A stretch of 64,000 nt of DNA from Oscillospiraceae bacterium (GTDB lineage Bacteria > Bacillota > Clostridia > Oscillospirales > Oscillospiraceae). The stretch lies in the NCBI GenBank assembly GCA_017406005.1, contig JAFQZI010000098.1, positions 1 to 64,000 on the forward strand, read 5' to 3'. Shown here piece by piece: positions 40,852 to 50,413 of this stretch (within the stretch, counting starts at the first letter, position 1; the number at the start of each line of letters is the position of its first letter). The notes under the pieces are model-generated. The model had not been told where the DNA came from. It saw only the letters and a list, made by a program, of their open reading frames with translations, and did not search any database. Both the position numbers and the translations under genes were made by a program.

Positions 40852-41446
40852 GGAAAAGAAGACCCCTGCAGAACAAAAAAAGAAAGAAACCCAGGAAGAG
40901 ACAAAAGAAGTAAAAAACGAGCCTGCTGCCGAAACCGTTAAGGCGGAGGAAGCAGAGGCGGCTCAAAAGGAAGAAGAACCGCAGGGATCTGAGGAGAAGA
41001 AAGAAGAAGCCAAGGCAGAACCGTCGAACGACGAGCTGGCACTTCTTACCGACAAATATCTGAGAATCTGTGCAGAATATGACAACTTCCGGAAGCGCAC
41101 GCAGAAAGAGAAGGAAAATCTTTACGGCGATATCCGGGCAAATGTGATATCAAGCTTTCTCCCGGTATATGATAATCTGGTACGGGCGCTTGCGGCCGAG
41201 ACGCAGGATGAAGCGTACCGCAAAGGCGTTGAAATGATTATGAATCAGTTCAACAGCACTTTGGAAAAGCTCGGCGCTTCGGAAATCAAGGCTGTCGGAG
41301 AAAAGTTTGACCCAGCTCTCCATAATGCAGTGATGCACGTGGATGATGAGACAAAAGGGGAAAATGAAATTGTTGAAGAATTCCAGAAGGGATTCAAAAT
41401 AGGCGACAAGGTGATCCGTTTTTCAATGGTCAAGGTTGCCAATTAA
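40832..41446 (+). CDS. grpE: Nucleotide exchange factor GrpE
   Basis: 204 residues. A highly charged Lys/Glu N-terminal arm (about 1-65) precedes the GrpE core: 'YDNFRKRTQKEKENLYGDIRANVISSFLPVYDNLVRAL', 'LEKLGASEIKAVGEKFDPALHNAVMHVDDETKGENEIVEEFQKGFKIGDKVIR'. Releases ADP from DnaK. The ATG at 40832 abuts the SD (AAAGGAG-ATG) with no spacer, so a non-ATG start a few codons later, or coupling to the overlapping hrcA gene, is likely. Confidence 0.93.
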   Translation: MIPINDKEKKTPAEQKKKETQEETKEVKNEPAAETVKAEEAEAAQKEEEPQGSEEKKEEAKAEPSNDELALLTDKYLRICAEYDNFRKRTQKEKENLYGDIRANVISSFLPVYDNLVRALAAETQDEAYRKGVEMIMNQFNSTLEKLGASEIKAVGEKFDPALHNAVMHVDDETKGENEIVEEFQKGFKIGDKVIRFSMVKVAN

Positions 41447-41478
41447 ATTTGTAAAAAAATGAAAAGGAGATAGACATC

Positions 41479-43341
41479 ATGGGTAAAATTATCGGTATAG
41501 ACTTAGGAACAACCAACAGCTGTGTCGCAGTTCTTGAAGGCGGCGAAGCAACTGTTATCCCCAACGCAGAAGGCGCACGCACCACTCCGTCCGTCGTTGC
41601 ATTTTCCAAGGACGGCGAGAGAATGGTCGGCCAGGTGGCAAAACGCCAGGCCGTTACCAATCCGGATCGCACCATCTCTTCCATCAAGCGTGAGATGGGC
41701 TCCAACTACAAAGTGACGATCGACAACAAGTCCTACACCCCGCAGGAGATTTCCGCTATGGTCCTCCAGAAGCTGAAGGCGGATGCGGAAGCATACCTCG
41801 GGCAGACGGTTACGGAAGCGGTCATCACGGTTCCGGCATACTTCACGGATGCACAGCGCCAGGCAACAAAGGATGCCGGCAAGATTGCTGGCCTTGAAGT
41901 AAAGCGTATCATCAATGAGCCGACGGCAGCAGCACTTGCCTACGGCCTCGACAAGGAAAATGACCAGAAAATCATGGTTTACGACCTGGGCGGCGGCACG
42001 TTCGATGTATCCGTCCTCGAAATCGGCGACGGTGTGATTGAAGTTCTCGCCACAGCAGGCAACAACCGCCTCGGCGGTGATGACTTTGATAAGTGCATTA
42101 CCGACTATATGGTGGCAGAATTCAAAAAGGCAGAGGGCATTGACCTCAGCAATGATAAGGTTGCCATGCAGCGTCTGCGTGAAGCGGCAGAAAAGGCAAA
42201 GATCGAGCTTAGCGGTGTCACCTCCAGCAACATCAACCTGCCGTACATCACAGCTGATGCAACTGGCCCGAAGCACCTTGACATTACCCTTACACGTGCA
42301 AAGTTCAACGAGCTCACACATCACCTCGTCGAAAAGACGGTCGGCCCGGTCAAGCAGGCTCTGAGCGATGCAGGGCTCCAGCCCAGCGAGCTGAGCAAGG
42401 TTTTGCTGGTCGGCGGTTCCTCCCGTATCCCTGCCGTGCAGGAAGAGGTTAAGCGCCTCACCGGGAAAGACGGCTTCAAGGGTATCAACCCGGATGAATG
42501 CGTTGCAATCGGTGCAGCCATTCAGGGCGGTGTTCTCTCCGGCGATGTCGAAGGTATTGTTCTGGTTGATGTTACGCCGCTGTCCCTCGGTATTGAGACG
42601 CTCGGCGGTGTCTGCACCAAGCTGATTGACCGCAACACCTCGATCCCGACCAGAAAGAGCCAGATCTTCTCCACGGCTGCAGACAACCAGACCAGTGTTG
42701 AGATCAACGTTCTGCAGGGCGAGCGTGAGATGGCTGCCTACAACAAGAGCCTCGGCAGATTCCACCTTGACGGGATTGCTCCGGCACGCCGCGGTGTGCC
42801 TCAGATTGAAGTATCCTTCGACATTGATGCGAACGGCATCGTAAATGTCTCCGCAAAGGATCTCGGCACCGGCAAGGAACAGCATATCACGATCACTTCC
42901 TCCACCAATATGTCGAAGGAAGATATCGACAAGGCAGTCAAGGAAGCTGAAATGTTTGCAGCGGAAGATGCAAAACGCAAGGAAGAGGTTGACACCCGCA
43001 ACCAGGCAGACCAGATGGTTTACCAGACGGAGAAGATCCTTGGTGAGTCCGGCGATAAACTGGATCCTGCCGACAAGAGCGAAGTGGAAAGCAAGCTCTC
43101 TGCACTGAAGTCTGCTCTCTCCGGAACGGATACGGCTGCCATCAAGAATGCAACCGAAGCACTCACGCAGGCATTCTACAAAGTTTCCGAGAAGATGTAT
43201 CAGGCTGCAGGCGCACAGCAGCAGGGCAACCCGGGCTATGACCCGAATGCCGGATACGGCGCAGGAAATGCTTCCGGCAATGGCGATCCGCAGTATTACG
43301 ACGCTGATTATACCGAAGTCGTCGATGATGACAAGAAGTAA
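41479..43341 (+). CDS. dnaK: Molecular chaperone DnaK
   Basis: 620 residues, full length. Actin-like ATPase motifs '[21 protein letters not shown]', '[19 protein letters not shown]' and '[19 protein letters not shown]'; linker '[17 protein letters not shown]'; substrate-binding domain '[30 protein letters not shown]'; Gly/Asn/Asp-rich tail ending 'EVVDDDKK'. It lacks the 24-residue N-domain insertion of Gram-negative DnaK, fitting a Firmicute. SD AAAAGGAG. Confidence 0.98.
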   Translation: MGKIIGIDLGTTNSCVAVLEGGEATVIPNAEGARTTPSVVAFSKDGERMVGQVAKRQAVTNPDRTISSIKREMGSNYKVTIDNKSYTPQEISAMVLQKLKADAEAYLGQTVTEAVITVPAYFTDAQRQATKDAGKIAGLEVKRIINEPTAAALAYGLDKENDQKIMVYDLGGGTFDVSVLEIGDGVIEVLATAGNNRLGGDDFDKCITDYMVAEFKKAEGIDLSNDKVAMQRLREAAEKAKIELSGVTSSNINLPYITADATGPKHLDITLTRAKFNELTHHLVEKTVGPVKQALSDAGLQPSELSKVLLVGGSSRIPAVQEEVKRLTGKDGFKGINPDECVAIGAAIQGGVLSGDVEGIVLVDVTPLSLGIETLGGVCTKLIDRNTSIPTRKSQIFSTAADNQTSVEINVLQGEREMAAYNKSLGRFHLDGIAPARRGVPQIEVSFDIDANGIVNVSAKDLGTGKEQHITITSSTNMSKEDIDKAVKEAEMFAAEDAKRKEEVDTRNQADQMVYQTEKILGESGDKLDPADKSEVESKLSALKSALSGTDTAAIKNATEALTQAFYKVSEKMYQAAGAQQQGNPGYDPNAGYGAGNASGNGDPQYYDADYTEVVDDDKK

Positions 43342-43374
43342 AACAGACTGTCAGAAAGATTAAACCCAACACCT

Positions 43375-43399
43375 GAGGCGGAGCGTATCACTCCGCCTC
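43375..43399 (+). terminator. Hairpin between dnaK and dnaJ
   Basis: GAGGCGGAG-CGTATCA-CTCCGCCTC without a T-run. A likely mRNA processing or stabilising element that lowers dnaJ relative to dnaK. Confidence 0.6.
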
Positions 43400-43423
43400 G
43401 CATCGCTATAGAATGGAGCCAGT

Positions 43424-44572
43424 ATGGCAGAAAAAAGAGACTATTATGAGGTGCTCGGCGTCAGCAAAAGCGCCACACCGGAAGAAATCAAAAAAGCATA
43501 TCGAAAAATCACAAAAGAAAACCATCCCGATCTGCATCCGGGCGACAAAGCCTGTGAAGAGCGCTTCAAGGAGGCTAATGAAGCCTATGAGGTGCTTTCC
43601 GATGAGGAAAAGCGGAAAAAGTATGATCAGTACGGATTTGCGGCATTTGATCCGAATGCCGGGTTCGGTGCAGGCGGATTCGGCGGGTTCGATTTTGGCG
43701 ATCTGGGAGATATCTTTGGCGGATTCAGTGACATTTTCGGCAGCGGATTCGGCGGGTTCGGAGGCAGCTCCAGAAGGGCAAATCCGAATGCACCGCGCAA
43801 GGGCAGTGATACCCGGGCTACTCTGAACATCAGTTTTGAGGAAGCCGCTTTCGGCTGCGAAAAGGAAGTCACGGTTCCGATTATCGAGCTCTGCCCTGAC
43901 TGCTCCGGCTCGGGCTGTGCGGAAGGCACAACGCCTGAAGTCTGCCCCGACTGCCACGGCAGCGGCCAGAAGGTCACGCAGCAGCGTACCCCGTTCGGTA
44001 TGGCACAGTCAGTGGGCCAGTGTTCACGCTGCGGCGGCAAGGGCAATATCATTCATCAGCCGTGCAAATCCTGTCGCGGAGCAGGCTATATCCGCAAGCA
44101 GCATAAGATCAATGTGAAAGTTCCTGCCGGCATTGACGACGGTCAGGCAATTCCTCTGAGAGGAAAAGGAAACGCCGGTGCAAACGGCGGCCCGGCAGGC
44201 GATATTTACATTTCCATCATTGTCCGGCCGCATGCTGTTTTTGAACGGGAAGGGACAAGCATCTATCTCGCGCAGGATATCAGCTATGCGGAAGCCGTTC
44301 TCGGAGCTGAAATTGAAGTGCCCACGCTGGACGGAAAGGTGAAGCTCACCATTCCGGAAGGTACGGAACCCGGTGCGGTATTCCGGCTGAAAAACAAAGG
44401 TGTTCCCTATCTCAATGGCAAGGGAGCGCGCGGAGACCAGTTTATCACCATCAACATTACCGTTCCCAAACGGCTCAATTCAAACCAGAAGGAGCTGCTG
44501 AGGAAGTTTGCCGCAAGCATGGGCCCGACAGATACGCTCAAAGGCAGCGGCATCTTCGGAAAGAAGAAATAA
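43424..44572 (+). CDS. dnaJ: Chaperone protein DnaJ
   Basis: 382 residues. J domain (1-70) with 'YHP'-type HPD loop '[10 protein letters not shown]', Gly/Phe-rich linker ('[26 protein letters not shown]'), four zinc-finger CXXCXGXG repeats ('CPDCSGSG', 'CPDCHGSG', 'CSRCGGKG', 'CKSCRGAG'), then the C-terminal substrate domain ('[26 protein letters not shown]'). Stimulates DnaK. Last gene of the HrcA operon; a terminator follows. Confidence 0.97.
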   Translation: MAEKRDYYEVLGVSKSATPEEIKKAYRKITKENHPDLHPGDKACEERFKEANEAYEVLSDEEKRKKYDQYGFAAFDPNAGFGAGGFGGFDFGDLGDIFGGFSDIFGSGFGGFGGSSRRANPNAPRKGSDTRATLNISFEEAAFGCEKEVTVPIIELCPDCSGSGCAEGTTPEVCPDCHGSGQKVTQQRTPFGMAQSVGQCSRCGGKGNIIHQPCKSCRGAGYIRKQHKINVKVPAGIDDGQAIPLRGKGNAGANGGPAGDIYISIIVRPHAVFEREGTSIYLAQDISYAEAVLGAEIEVPTLDGKVKLTIPEGTEPGAVFRLKNKGVPYLNGKGARGDQFITINITVPKRLNSNQKELLRKFAASMGPTDTLKGSGIFGKKK

Positions 44573-44580
44573 TGTTCCAA

Positions 44581-44615
44581 TGAGTTGTCTTCCGGGAAGG
44601 AGACAACTCATTTTT
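44581..44615 (+). terminator. Terminator of the heat-shock operon
   Basis: TGAGTTGTCT - 10-base loop - AGACAACTCA, then TTTTT. Confidence 0.9.
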
Positions 44616-44644
44616 GAAGCGGACTCTGATGAAACCGGAGGAAT

Positions 44645-45283
44645 ATGATGAAACACCTGTGCCTGATCCTTTCAGGAGGAGAATACTGCGAAGTGCCTGC
44701 GGAATACCGGAACGCGGACATGATCATTGCCTGTGACCGGGGATGGGAATATGCCGGAATGCTCAGTCTTACTCCGGATCTGATAGTCGGAGATTTTGAT
44801 TCTTCTCCCGTGCCGGAAAACGGCATTCCGGTTGAACATCTCCCCACCCGGAAAGATGATACCGATACGATGTATGCTGTCCGCATGGCTCTCGGCAGAG
44901 GATTCCGGAACATTATGATCTGCTGTGCCCTCGGCGGCCGTCTGGATCATATGCTGGCCAACATCCAGAGTGCTGCCTTTGTTGCAGCACAGGGCGGAAT
45001 CTGCAGAATCATCGGAAAGGATACGGAAATAACCGTTTTTTCTGCTTCGGAACAGATCTTTCTAAAACACCCTGGATGGTCACTTTCCCTGTTTGCTGTT
45101 TCGGATGCCTGCACCGGCGTAACCGTTCAGGGCACTAAATTTGACTGCGAAGATATCACATTGAAAAATACCTTTCCTCTCGGCGTCAGCAATGTCTGGG
45201 CAGCGGAAGAAGCCCGTGTTTCGGTGAAAAGCGGAATCCTGATGGTTGTCCGGTCCAGACTGAAAAAAGGGGAGCATATATAA
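44645..45283 (+). CDS. Thiamine pyrophosphokinase
   Basis: 212 residues. Makes TPP from thiamine and ATP. 'IIACDRGWEYAGMLSLTPDLIVGDFDSSPVPENG', 'HLPTRKDDTDTMYAVRMALGRGF' and 'ALGGRLDHMLANIQSA' are the Mg/ATP and thiamine site motifs of the family; the C-terminal part binds thiamine. It lies 5 kb from the TPP-controlled thiT gene but has no riboswitch of its own. SD GGAGGA. Confidence 0.93.
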   Translation: MMKHLCLILSGGEYCEVPAEYRNADMIIACDRGWEYAGMLSLTPDLIVGDFDSSPVPENGIPVEHLPTRKDDTDTMYAVRMALGRGFRNIMICCALGGRLDHMLANIQSAAFVAAQGGICRIIGKDTEITVFSASEQIFLKHPGWSLSLFAVSDACTGVTVQGTKFDCEDITLKNTFPLGVSNVWAAEEARVSVKSGILMVVRSRLKKGEHI

Positions 45284-45310
45284 AACCTGTTAACTGAAAA
45301 AGAACGACAA

Positions 45311-45339
45311 AACACCCGTGCCGAGATGACACGGGTGTT
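45311..45339 (+). terminator. Terminator after thiamine pyrophosphokinase
   Basis: AACACCCGTG - 9-base loop - CACGGGTGTT, followed by GCATTTTGG. It also serves the converging zinc-ribbon protein gene from the other side (AAAA run). Confidence 0.8.
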
Positions 45340-45354
45340 GCATTTTGGACCTGT

Positions 45355-47457
45355 TCAGAATTGGTTCAATGCGGCGATTGCCTCATCAATAGTCAGGGAA
45401 CTGACAGAAGCGGAAGAAGGAATCGTGAAGAGTGTATCCCGCAGATGTCCGCTGAGCAGAACCTGGTTAATGTTGTCGGTGAGCTGTTTCAGAGCAATAT
45501 AGAATTCCTGCAAACTGATTTCTCCGGAAGAATTTTTGCATTGGAAAGAACTTCCGTCTGAAGTTGTCGCTGAGAGCTGAAGTTTCTTTGCCAGCTGGCC
45601 GTTGGCCTGCGGCGTGAGTTTGTAGAAGTAGAAGTTTCCGGCGGCATCGTTCAGAGTGGATTCATAGAGATAGAGATCGTTATCGCCGTTAATCTGGAAG
45701 ATACAGTATTCGGGAAACTCCTGGGAAATCTTATCAAATCCGTCGGATGAATATACTTCCTGCATGGAACCGTTGGTATAAGAGAAGATCTTCAGCTGTG
45801 CGGAATCTCCGAGTGATCCGTTTCCTCCGGAAGAAGCAATGTACAGCATATCAAACAGTCCATCTCCCGTGAAATCGGTAAAGGCAACCGGGCGGGCTGC
45901 AGAAACCTGTTCTCCCATAAAGGCGTATCCGTTCTGCCAGGAATACTTGAGGATTGCATCGCGATGGCTGGACAGCTCATCTTTATAGGCACTGTTCCAG
46001 GTGGTCTGCGGTGCCGTGGTCGGGATCACAACCGGTTCCGGAGTTACGATCGGCGGTACAGTCGGTGTGGGAGTAGGGGGATTGGTGATAACAGGAGCAT
46101 ACGTGATGACGGGAGAGGGGGTAATAACAGGCGGCGGTGTGATCACAGGAGCAGTCGGGAGAGCAGGAGTGGGAGTAATCTGCGGTGCGGGGGTTTTTGC
46201 TGCGCTTCCTGTGTGGATGCCGTCGGTCTTGGTGTAGTATCCAGTGAGATTGGTCCCGCTGATCAGGGCGGAAACAGCCTGCTCATAGGTAATAGAGATG
46301 TTTGTGATCCCCGCGGGAATTGCAAGAACCCCGTCGCTTCTCATATGGCCGCTGAATACAACTTTGTCCAGGTTCTGGCGGAACTGGGCCAGAACGCTGT
46401 TGAACTCGGCTTCCGTGCAGCTGCCGTACATGGTGTTGTACTGTGTCGAGCCGGCAGATGCCGTCATCCCCATCTGGTAACTGCCGTCAAACGTCCCGTT
46501 CGAGTGGGTGCTGAGCTTGAAAATCTTAGCATTGTTGTAGGGATCTGGGTCATTGAGATAGGCATAAAGGGAGCTATCGCCTTTAAGCTGGAAGAAGCAG
46601 TAAGGATGTGTACCGGTCCTGTCATCCAGCTGGTCAAAACTGTAGATCTCGCGATAAGAGCCGTTGCTGTAGGTGCCGATTCTGATCTCAGCACGGGGGT
46701 TGCCGTTCTGCGCCGTACGGAGATACAGCACTTCAGGTACGCCGTCTCCCGTTACATCGGTAAAAGCAACCTGGCGGGTAATCCCATCGGCAGAATCCAG
46801 ACCCGTATTCTGCCAGTTATATCCCTGAATCGGAGTTCCGGAATTCATCAGCTCCCGCAGATACACTTCGGTGATCGGGGTAGCTGTCGGAGCGGGAGTA
46901 GGCGTCGGAGTGGGATAATAGTAATACGGAGTTGCTGTTGGGTAATAATATGAATATGGTGTTTCCGTCGCGTAGACGGGGGGATAGTAAGATGAGTTGT
47001 ATGGCGTGGGAGTAGTGTAGTTGTTATAGCCGGGATTATAAGTCGGGAAAGGTGTCGGCGTCGGTGTCCTTGTCGGCGCAGGGGTCGGGGTTGGAGTCGA
47101 TGTGGGCCGCGGAGTCGGCGAGGGAGAAGCCGTCGGAGAAGCAACGGGCATCTGCATCGTTGTGGGAGAAGGTTCTGTGAACAGATCTCTCCGTTTGCGC
47201 GCATCGGAAAGCAGACGGTTGACTCCGAAGAATCCCGCCGCAATGATAGCGATTACCAGTACGCTTGCTGCAACGATCTGCCATTTCCAGAAGCTGCCGT
47301 GAGAGCCGTCAGAACCGTTATAGGGCTGATTGCCCTTCGGCTCGTTTTTAACGGCGGCTTTTTTCCGGTATATCGTGCCGCACTTCGGGCATACGATTGT
47401 TCCGTCCGAAGATTCCTGCCTGGTATCAATTTCTGATCCGCAGTTTTGGCAGCGCAT
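45355..47457 (-). CDS. Membrane-anchored surface protein: zinc ribbon, TM segment, Thr/Pro linkers, two repeated domains
   Basis: 700 residues. Cytoplasmic zinc ribbon 'CQNCGSEIDTRQESSDGTIVCPKCG' (CXXC pairs at 3-27), one membrane helix about 57-80, then a long Thr/Pro/Tyr-rich linker (about 95-205). Domain 1 follows (about 208-410, 'VAFTDVTGDGVPEVLYLR'), then a second Thr/Pro linker (about 425-495) and a homologous domain 2 (about 500-700, 'VAFTDFTGDGLFDMLYIA'). Both domains end alike ('VVFSGHMR...ITYEQAVSALI' and 'VLLSGHLR...LTIDEAIAALN'). The DxTGDG loops recall those of the secreted protein at 11104. Function is unknown; the plan suits a cell-wall-spanning sensor or display protein. SD GGAAGGG. 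Confidence 0.75.
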   Translation of the reverse strand: MRCQNCGSEIDTRQESSDGTIVCPKCGTIYRKKAAVKNEPKGNQPYNGSDGSHGSFWKWQIVAASVLVIAIIAAGFFGVNRLLSDARKRRDLFTEPSPTTMQMPVASPTASPSPTPRPTSTPTPTPAPTRTPTPTPFPTYNPGYNNYTTPTPYNSSYYPPVYATETPYSYYYPTATPYYYYPTPTPTPAPTATPITEVYLRELMNSGTPIQGYNWQNTGLDSADGITRQVAFTDVTGDGVPEVLYLRTAQNGNPRAEIRIGTYSNGSYREIYSFDQLDDRTGTHPYCFFQLKGDSSLYAYLNDPDPYNNAKIFKLSTHSNGTFDGSYQMGMTASAGSTQYNTMYGSCTEAEFNSVLAQFRQNLDKVVFSGHMRSDGVLAIPAGITNISITYEQAVSALISGTNLTGYYTKTDGIHTGSAAKTPAPQITPTPALPTAPVITPPPVITPSPVITYAPVITNPPTPTPTVPPIVTPEPVVIPTTAPQTTWNSAYKDELSSHRDAILKYSWQNGYAFMGEQVSAARPVAFTDFTGDGLFDMLYIASSGGNGSLGDSAQLKIFSYTNGSMQEVYSSDGFDKISQEFPEYCIFQINGDNDLYLYESTLNDAAGNFYFYKLTPQANGQLAKKLQLSATTSDGSSFQCKNSSGEISLQEFYIALKQLTDNINQVLLSGHLRDTLFTIPSSASVSSLTIDEAIAALNQF

Positions 47458-47558
47458 AATGATCCCTTCCTTTCCTCAAATCAGATGATGAAAAATTATA
47501 GCATTCTTCGAAAGAAAAGACAACGAAAAACAGAAAAAATGTTCTGAACGGGGAGCGG

Positions 47559-48137
47559 TCAGGAATCCTCCAGGCTCCCTCTGCGGAGCATGATATCGGC
47601 AAGGTTCGCCATATCTTCAGCGGGTTCCCTGCAGCCCCGGTTAACCCATGCCCTGATCAGCCCTGCGCATCCGAATACCACAAAACTGTAGTGGTAGTCA
47701 AATTCGTCTTTCCGAACGCCTCGCAGGGCTGCCCAGGTTGACCAGCACTTCTCGCGCATGAAATCGTAAAGACGATGAAGGAAGCTCATGTCACCGTTTT
47801 CACTCAGCAGCACACGGCACACTTCCTGATTCTGCTCAATCAGCCTGAACAGATCGATCAAAATAGCTTTCGCCTGGCTGGAAGCGTCTTCATTGCTTGC
47901 CGGCGTGATAATCTGGTCAAGGGCAGTGAACATTTCAATCTCAATCTTGTCTACCATATCAAATACATCGCGATAATATAGATAAAAGGTGCCGCGGTTC
48001 ATATCGGCGAGCTCTGTCAGTTCTGTCACGGTGATATCTTTAATCTGCTTATGCTGCATCAACTCTGTCAATGCCTGCGTAAGCAGTTTTTTCGTCCGCC
48101 TGACGCGGCGGTCTTCCTTTCTGGATTCTTTCTCCAT
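47559..48137 (-). CDS. TetR-family transcriptional regulator
   Basis: 192 residues from the ATG at 48137 (AGAGGT, 6 bases). HTH 'RRTKKLLTQALTELMQHKQIKDITVTELTELADMNRGTFYLYYRDVFDMVDKIE' in the first 65 residues; the C-terminal helical domain looks like the TetR_C_7-type groups. Divergent from the MMPL transporter gene, with palindromes around the intergenic promoter, so it very likely represses that pair. Confidence 0.9.
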   Translation of the reverse strand: MEKESRKEDRRVRRTKKLLTQALTELMQHKQIKDITVTELTELADMNRGTFYLYYRDVFDMVDKIEIEMFTALDQIITPASNEDASSQAKAILIDLFRLIEQNQEVCRVLLSENGDMSFLHRLYDFMREKCWSTWAALRGVRKDEFDYHYSFVVFGCAGLIRAWVNRGCREPAEDMANLADIMLRRGSLEDS

Positions 48138-48231
48138 GATGTACCTCTCTTTTTCAACAATTTGCTCCGGTTCTGTCCGGTATCGGGCGATAAACACGGT
48201 TCTGGCGGGAAATCAACGAATCTGCGAAAAT

Positions 48232-48267
48232 GTGATTATTGATTTTAATCACGCGTGCTATTATAAT
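48232..48267 (+). promoter_or_regulatory. MMPL operon promoter with TetR-type palindrome
   Basis: TTGATT (48239-48244), a 17-base spacer and TATAAT (48262-48267). GTGATTA (48232-48238) and TAATCAC (48246-48252) form an inverted repeat straddling the -35 box. A second imperfect repeat, ATCGTTGA/TCAACACGAT, follows at 48272-48294. Confidence 0.6.
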
Positions 48268-48328
48268 ACGCATCGTTGAGAAAGTCAACACGATGTTTAT
48301 AATCATTACAAGTGAGGAGGAGAGATCG

Positions 48329-50395
48329 TTGAAAGGATTTGCATACTGGCTGGTGCGCCATCGCACGGCGGTGATCATCCTTTGCCTTCTGTTGCTGATT
48401 CCTTCGATTATGGGGATGGCGGCAACGAGAACGAAATATGATCTTCTGTACTATTTGCCGCAGGATCTGGAAACCGTCCGTGGACAGGAGATTCTGCTGC
48501 AGGATTTTGGGAAGGGAGCCTTTGCGCTTCTTGTGACGGATGGTATGAATCCGCTTCAGCAGTCAGAGCTGGAAGAAAGCATCAGGAGCATTCCGCATGT
48601 TGACACCGTGCTCGGATATGCTTCCATCACGAAAGGAATGTTGCCTGCGGAGATTCTCCCCGAAAAGGTGCGTTCGGTTTTCCAGAAGGATGGCTGCGCG
48701 CTGACGGCAGTTTTCTTTGATACATCTTCTTCCGCGGAAGAAACGATGGAGGCAATTAAAGCGATCCGCAGCCTGGCAGGGGAAATGTGCTTTGTATCCG
48801 GTCTTTCTGCAGTTGTAACGGATACAAAACAACTGGTGGAGGATCAGGAGGCGACATATGTTGCCATTGCCGTGGCGCTGTGCACGGTTGTGCTGATGAT
48901 TACAACGGACAGCTTCCTGCTGCCGATCATCTTCCTGGTGTGCATCGCGGTAGCTGTCCTCTGGAACTTCGGCTCCAATTACTTCTTCGGTGAAATCAGC
49001 TACATTACCAAAGCGGTTGCGGCAGTGCTTCAGCTCGGCGTCACATTGGACTATTCCATCTTCCTCTGGCATAGCTACAGAGAACAGAAAACGCTGACGG
49101 ATGACCGGGATGAAGCAATGGCGGCTGCAATCGGGCTGACGTTCTCCTCTATTGTCGGCTCCAGCCTGACCACGATTGCCGGATTTGTTTCAATCTGCTT
49201 CATGAGCTTTACGCTCGGGCGGGATCTCGGTATCGTCATGAGCAAGGGCGTTATTATGGGCCTGATCGGCACGCTGGTTCTGCTGCCGTGTGTAATCCGC
49301 CTGCTGGATAAGCCGATTGAAAAAACCAGTCACAGACCGTTGCTTCCCAACGTGGGAGGAATCGGGAAATTTGTTGCGAAGCATTACAGGGCGATGTGCA
49401 TCATTCTTGCGCTCTTGTGCATACCGGCGTTCTATGGATATCGGCATGTGAGTGTCTACTATGACATGAGCAAGGTTATGCCGAAAGATCTGCCGTCCGT
49501 GATTGCAAACGTCAAGCTGGAAGAGAATTTTGACACTGCCACAACGCATCTCCTCCTGGTCGATGCGGATGTTTCCCAGAAGGATGTTTGTGACATGACT
49601 GCCGAAATGGAAAAAGTGGACGGCGTAAAGAATGTCGTCGGGATAGACAGCCTGTTGGGAGCAGGTATCCCCGAAAGCATTCTTCCGAAGGAACTCGTCT
49701 CCTCAGTCAAAGGAGAACGGTACCAGCTGATGCTGATCAACAGCACCTATGTCATATCTTCTGACGAGGTCAATGCGCAGATCGATGAACTCAATACAAT
49801 CCTGAAGAAATATGACCGGGGCGGGATGCTGATCGGTGAGGCCCCCTGCACGAAAGACCTGATTGCCTGCACCGACAAGGACTTCAGAGTTGTGACTTTG
49901 ATTTCCATGATTGCTATCTTTGTCATCATCATGATAGTCGAGAAGTCCGTTTCTCTGCCGGTGCTGCTTGTGGCTGCGATTGAGCTTGCTATTGCGGCAA
50001 ACCTTTGTATCCCGTATTTCACGCATCACGAGCTTCCGTTTGTCGGGCCGATCCTGATTTCAACCATTCAACTGGGTGCAACGGTTGACTATGCGATCCT
50101 GATGACGACAAGATACAAACAGAACCGCCTCGCCGGAAAAGACAGAACACTTGCCATTCAGGATTCTGTCGCATCTGCAGCCCAGAGCGTTCTGGTCAGC
50201 GGAATGGGATTCTTTGCGGCGACATACGGCGTCGGGCTGTATTCCGACATTGATATTATTTCCAGTATGTGCAGGCTGATTGCACGCGGAGCACTGTGGT
50301 CGGTTGCGGTTGTGCTTTTCCTGCTGCCCGCTGCACTGCTTCTCCTGGATAAGGTTATTGTACACACCACTTTTGATATGAAAGCCGCCCGGTAA
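48329..50395 (+). CDS. MMPL/RND-superfamily transporter
   Basis: 688 residues from the TTG at 48329; GAGGAGGAG five bases upstream decides this start. Two halves, each with one membrane helix, an outer domain and a five-helix bundle. 'LQLGVTLDYSIFLWHSYREQ' and 'IQLGATVDYAILMTTRYKQNR' are the paired Asp-Tyr proton-relay helices of MMPL proteins. Known relatives export lipids, surfactants or drugs. It is followed at 18 bases by the X-X-X-Leu-X-X-Gly protein, a partner seen with such exporters, and is likely controlled by the divergent TetR. Confidence 0.9.
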   Translation: MKGFAYWLVRHRTAVIILCLLLLIPSIMGMAATRTKYDLLYYLPQDLETVRGQEILLQDFGKGAFALLVTDGMNPLQQSELEESIRSIPHVDTVLGYASITKGMLPAEILPEKVRSVFQKDGCALTAVFFDTSSSAEETMEAIKAIRSLAGEMCFVSGLSAVVTDTKQLVEDQEATYVAIAVALCTVVLMITTDSFLLPIIFLVCIAVAVLWNFGSNYFFGEISYITKAVAAVLQLGVTLDYSIFLWHSYREQKTLTDDRDEAMAAAIGLTFSSIVGSSLTTIAGFVSICFMSFTLGRDLGIVMSKGVIMGLIGTLVLLPCVIRLLDKPIEKTSHRPLLPNVGGIGKFVAKHYRAMCIILALLCIPAFYGYRHVSVYYDMSKVMPKDLPSVIANVKLEENFDTATTHLLLVDADVSQKDVCDMTAEMEKVDGVKNVVGIDSLLGAGIPESILPKELVSSVKGERYQLMLINSTYVISSDEVNAQIDELNTILKKYDRGGMLIGEAPCTKDLIACTDKDFRVVTLISMIAIFVIIMIVEKSVSLPVLLVAAIELAIAANLCIPYFTHHELPFVGPILISTIQLGATVDYAILMTTRYKQNRLAGKDRTLAIQDSVASAAQSVLVSGMGFFAATYGVGLYSDIDIISSMCRLIARGALWSVAVVLFLLPAALLLLDKVIVHTTFDMKAAR

Positions 50396-50413
50396 GCGGA
50401 GAAAGGAAACATT

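Noticed and set aside
46860..47160. Repetitive stretch considered as a DNA tandem repeat or recombination hot spot
   Set aside because: It encodes the Thr/Pro-rich stalk of the surface protein in frame; the repetition follows the amino-acid composition.
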